Source of the DNA: a bacterium
Lineage (GTDB): Bacteria; Vulcanimicrobiota; Xenobia; Xenobiales; JADMJV01
Reading direction: 5' to 3'
Assembly: GCA_018266105.1 (NCBI GenBank)
Contig: JAFEBA010000006.1
Span: 62,001-126,000 of the forward strand
Length of the DNA stretch: 64,000 nucleotides
Positions 60,982 through 64,000 of the stretch are shown here, piece by piece (positions within the stretch are counted from its first letter, which is position 1; each line of letters opens with the position of its first letter). The notes under the pieces were generated by a model. That model had not been told where the DNA came from, made no database searches, and saw only the letters and a program-made list of their open reading frames with translations. Position numbers and translations under genes: made by a program.

Positions 60982-63159
60982 ATGACCACAGTGAGGAAGC
61001 TGAACCTCCGTTTTCAAAGGGATTTTCCAGGTGCCCTCACGGTCTTTCTGGTGGCCCTGCCCCTTTGCCTGGGTCTGGCTCATGCCTGTCATCTGCCCCC
61101 CGTGTCGGGCCTTGTGGCCGGTGTGGTGGGCGGAGTGGTGGTTGGATTCTTGAGCGGTTCCCAACTGAGCATCACCGGGCCCGCTTCCGGCCTCGTACCG
61201 GTGGTGCTGTTCGGACTCGATCGTCTGGGTAGTCCCTCGGCGTTCTTTACGGCCGTGGCCGTGGCCGGCCTGCTGCAGATGCTGCTGGGCCTGGCCCGCG
61301 CGGGGGCCGTCAGCCGTTTTTTCCCGGCCGCGGTCGTGCGCGGCATGATGGCCGCCATCGGCCTGATGATGATTTACAAACAGATTCCTCACTTACTGGG
61401 CTATGATGCCGAGAACTTCGGTGTGGAAGGCGGCTCGAACTTGCAGTCGCCCCTCTCAGCCTACCCCCTGGATGTTTTCCCGCTTGTGCTGGGCCTGCTC
61501 TCACTCTTGTTGATGTCCTGGTGGGAGCTACGCATGCATCCCAGGCGAACCCGAATCCCGGGTGCTATCGTGGTCTGTGGCCTGGGGATCGTTTGCTCCA
61601 AGCTGGTCGAAGTGATCCAGCCGGGCCTGGCTCTACGCTCCGAGCATCGGGTGCAGATCCCGCTCGATTGGTTCGCGGTCCACCCCGGTCCAGATTGGGC
61701 CGCACTGGCTCAACCCCAGCTTTATTGGGTGGCCTTGAGTCTGGCGCTGATTGCCTCAGTGGAAGCCCTGGTCGCTCTGGAGGCCATTGACCGGCTCGAC
61801 CCACAGCACCGTGTGGCCCCACCTAATCGGGAGATGTGGGCCCAAGGGTTGGGCAATCTGCTCAGCGGACTGTTGGGAGGAATGCCCATGACCTCGGTGG
61901 TGGCGCGCGGCAGCGTGAATGTCTCGGCGGGAGCGCGCAGCAAAGCCGCGGCCATCGGCCAGGGTTTGTTGCTGGGCCTGACTTTGCTGCTCTTTCGGCC
62001 GCAACTCAACGAACTGCCCCTTTCCTGTCTGGCGACCGTCTTGATTGTGGTGGGGGCCTTCTTGATTCAGGGGCGGGAGGTCCGCGAGATCTTTTGCCAG
62101 GGTCCCACCCAGTGGCTCCCATTCCTAACCACGGTTGCTGGAATCCTGGCCGGAGACCTGATGATTGGCGTCTTCCTAGGCTGCCTCTCCTCATTCGCTT
62201 TTGTATTGGGAGGTCTTTTCGGAGCCACAGGTTTTTCCAGTGAGCGACATGGTCGGACGGTGGAGATCAAGCTGGCCAGCGAAGTCACCTTTTTTCACCG
62301 CTCGGCACTGCTCAAGGTATTACAGCAGCTATGTTCGGGAGATCAGGTTCACATCGATGGCTCAGATACGCGCCGGGTTTCCTATGACGTGCTTGAAGCC
62401 ATCCAGGAATTTCGAAAGGGAGCACCATTTCGAGGCATTCGGGTGGTGGTGGGTGGTCTGGCCGGCATCCCCAGTCATAGCAAGGAGCACATTCAGCAGT
62501 TGGATGAAGAATATCGCTTATTAATTGAAAATAATAGGGAATGGGTGGCGGAGCGCCTCTCCGAGAACCCCCAATATTTCGAACACATGTCTGTGGGCCA
62601 GGCGCCCACCTTCCTCTTCATCGGCTGTTCCGACAGCCGAGTGCCGGCCGAATCCATCACCAAGACCGATCCGGGCAAGCTCTTTGTGCATCGGAATATC
62701 GCCAATATCGTCAGCCACTCGGACGTCAATCTGATGTCGGTGCTTCAATACAGCGTGGAAGTACTGCGTGTCCCGCATATCATCGTATGCGGTCACTATG
62801 GTTGCGGAGGTGTCCGCGCCGCGCTTGGAAACACCTCACTGGGTCTGATCGACCAGTGGATCATCCCCATCAAAACCACTTTTGAGCTCAACAAAGAGGA
62901 ATTGATGGCCATCTCTGACCTGCGATTGCGCGAGCGCAGAGCCATCGAACTCCACGTTATTGCTCAGGTTCACAATCTGCTCAAGACGTCCATCCTGCAG
63001 AGAAGTCTCAAGCACTATGGACGACCCAGGGTGCACGGCTGGGTTTACGACCTGGAGACCGGTCTGATCAACGACCTGGCCGTCGAGTGGAATCCGCGTG
63101 TCGATCTTCATCCCATCTTTCAATTCGACTTCTCCAGCGGTGAGGGCGAGTCACACTGA
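60982..63159 (+). CDS. SulP transporter fused to beta-carbonic anhydrase
   Basis: A 725-residue protein. Residues of about 10-420 are a SulP anion transporter with some 10-14 TM helices (SGLVAGVVGGVVVGFLSGS, SITGPASGLVPVVLFGL, MTSVVARGSVNVSAGARSK). A short STAS-like part (EVTFFHRSALLKVLQQLC) follows, then a beta-carbonic anhydrase with zinc/catalytic residues Cys549 and Asp551 (FIGCSDSRVP), and His605 and Cys608 (CGHYGCGG). This is a bicarbonate transporter coupled to CO2/bicarbonate interconversion. Such fusions are known. It appears monocistronic; AAGG precedes ATG. Confidence 0.95.
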   Translation: MTTVRKLNLRFQRDFPGALTVFLVALPLCLGLAHACHLPPVSGLVAGVVGGVVVGFLSGSQLSITGPASGLVPVVLFGLDRLGSPSAFFTAVAVAGLLQMLLGLARAGAVSRFFPAAVVRGMMAAIGLMMIYKQIPHLLGYDAENFGVEGGSNLQSPLSAYPLDVFPLVLGLLSLLLMSWWELRMHPRRTRIPGAIVVCGLGIVCSKLVEVIQPGLALRSEHRVQIPLDWFAVHPGPDWAALAQPQLYWVALSLALIASVEALVALEAIDRLDPQHRVAPPNREMWAQGLGNLLSGLLGGMPMTSVVARGSVNVSAGARSKAAAIGQGLLLGLTLLLFRPQLNELPLSCLATVLIVVGAFLIQGREVREIFCQGPTQWLPFLTTVAGILAGDLMIGVFLGCLSSFAFVLGGLFGATGFSSERHGRTVEIKLASEVTFFHRSALLKVLQQLCSGDQVHIDGSDTRRVSYDVLEAIQEFRKGAPFRGIRVVVGGLAGIPSHSKEHIQQLDEEYRLLIENNREWVAERLSENPQYFEHMSVGQAPTFLFIGCSDSRVPAESITKTDPGKLFVHRNIANIVSHSDVNLMSVLQYSVEVLRVPHIIVCGHYGCGGVRAALGNTSLGLIDQWIIPIKTTFELNKEELMAISDLRLRERRAIELHVIAQVHNLLKTSILQRSLKHYGRPRVHGWVYDLETGLINDLAVEWNPRVDLHPIFQFDFSSGEGESH

Positions 63160-63162
63160 CCT

Positions 63163-64000
63163 CTAGCGGTCGATCACCCAGAGGTGACGGGTGTGCTTTT
63201 GGGCAGCCTCCAGCAGGCTTTCGCGGTCGTATCCCGCCAGGCGCAGCTCGTCCACCTGGTCTAACCGAAAGACACGGCTGGGTTCGATGCTGGTCTCACC
63301 TCGCAGCATGGCCGCGCTCGAACGGTGGTGACCTTCGATGACCAAATACTTGGAGCCGTCCGGGGTGGGAATGTGCAACAGCAACTGGCCGTCTGTGGTA
63401 CCCGCCTGATACTTGGCCAGGGTGGCCGCGTTGACGGTGGGAGTCCCGCCCTGGGCGAAAATGAGATCTTTGGTGGGCACGGAGAAGGCATAGTCGGGCC
63501 GAGCCACCTGAGCATTGCCCCAGTTGGCTTTGATAGACTCTTCCATCTGCTGACGCAAGGCCGCGTGCTGCTCCAATGACTCGGGTGTGCCCACATAAGC
63601 GGGCAGCTTGCGCCCAAAAAACCTTTCGGCCCAGTTCTGGGGGCGATTCAGATAGTCTTCGAAGCCCATGTTGGCGTCGGCTTTGCGACTCAGTCGAATG
63701 CCTTCTGGCGGCGATACCACCCCGGTGGTCTGCAGTTGCTGAGGCACGGGAGGTATATCAACAGGATTGATCCGTTGATTTTGGATGCCTGGCTGCTCCG
63801 AACGGGTGGTGTAGGTGCGCACCTTGCCGGCCCACTGGGGTCCCATTTTTTCGACCAGAGCCTCGACCGCTGCGCGGTCGGCGGCGTTGAGTCGGTCCTT
63901 GTCGATGATGACGTAGGTATTGTCTTTCAGCTTCTTCTCGACCAGGTTCACCATGTGCTGGTCGGTGTAGGCGCCGTCCACCGGGCCCGAAACGGGCGAC
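63163..64000 (-). CDS. ParB-like-motif protein, 5' end outside the window
   Basis: The frame is open from the stop to the window edge (at least 278 residues); a GTG at 63981 could be a start but in-frame codons continue past it, so I mark it as partial. The C-terminal third has VIEGHHRSSAAMLRG, the GHHR signature of the ParB/Srx-like nuclease fold, preceded by strands (GQLLLHIPTPDGSKYLVI). The N-terminal part has DDKDR-rich helices and a Pro linker. In ParB-type proteins this motif binds or hydrolyses nucleotides; here it may be a stand-alone domain of effector-like or toxin-like proteins. Confidence 0.6.
   Translation of the reverse strand, partial: SPVSGPVDGAYTDQHMVNLVEKKLKDNTYVIIDKDRLNAADRAAVEALVEKMGPQWAGKVRTYTTRSEQPGIQNQRINPVDIPPVPQQLQTTGVVSPPEGIRLSRKADANMGFEDYLNRPQNWAERFFGRKLPAYVGTPESLEQHAALRQQMEESIKANWGNAQVARPDYAFSVPTKDLIFAQGGTPTVNAATLAKYQAGTTDGQLLLHIPTPDGSKYLVIEGHHRSSAAMLRGETSIEPSRVFRLDQVDELRLAGYDRESLLEAAQKHTRHLWVIDR

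Overview
The window (about 60% GC by eye) comes from a bacterium with a double membrane. It has lipoprotein signal peptides, an RND/TolC efflux system, pseudopilins with GspE/GspF-type partners, and receptor-like Ser/Thr kinases. GTG and TTG starts, 4-bp stop/start overlaps and closely packed genes are common. I saw no rRNA, tRNA, CRISPR array, insertion sequence or phage integrase, so it reads as ordinary chromosome. The lineage cannot be fixed from sequence alone; many orphan secreted proteins, kinases and a CHAT protease suggest a deep-branching or predatory/soil-type group (Myxococcota, Acidobacteriota or Eremiobacterota-like), which is inference only.

Region 1 (1-12.8 kb): a partial CBS-domain gene, an exported alpha/beta hydrolase, small envelope proteins and an SDR oxidoreductase. 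Next come a secreted protein built from two FlgG-like (rod/hook) modules, an exported TPR-CHAT peptidase, a short membrane protein, an HTH protein, a CheY-like receiver coupled to a C39-like cysteine-peptidase candidate, a Uup-type ABC-F ATPase behind a leader hairpin, and YaeQ. Region 2 (12.9-26 kb): mostly uncharacterised proteins, including a TPR-like protein, an SH3-like protein with 40-residue tryptophan repeats, a DnaJ-type zinc-finger protein convergent with a TMEM43-family protein, and an amidohydrolase lipoprotein. After the lipoprotein gene is a 43-49 bp tandem repeat array with higher-order structure lying between two convergent genes. A translationally coupled pair of unknown genes follows.

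Region 3 (26-32.6 kb): an efflux operon on the minus strand (HlyD-type adaptor, an RND pump fused to a TolC-like factor in one 1436-residue reading frame, then a TetR regulator), with candidate operators in the divergent promoter. Region 4 (32.7-40.5 kb): a subtilisin-like protease without a visible signal peptide, small exported proteins, a probable frameshifted gene, a metallo-beta-lactamase-fold hydrolase, an aldo/keto reductase and a DUF1801-type protein. Region 5 (40.5-48.6 kb): a likely surface/secretion operon on the minus strand (alpha/beta hydrolase, TAXI-type binding protein, triple tail-collar protein, NHL lipoprotein, large coiled-coil lipoprotein), then an SGNH esterase and a secreted unknown.

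Region 6 (48.6-60.8 kb): type II secretion/type IV pilus-like parts: a GspE/PilB homologue lacking the Walker A lysine, two prepilin-like proteins, a 711-residue PilX-like/beta-helix protein, GspF, and a pseudokinase whose gene overlaps gspF. Two overlapping genes for membrane kinases with C-terminal kinase domains follow. The co-occurrence of a degenerate motor ATPase and a degenerate kinase with pilin-like proteins is the most unusual theme of the window. Region 7 (60.9-64 kb): a SulP transporter fused to a beta-carbonic anhydrase, and the 3' part of a gene with a ParB-like motif.
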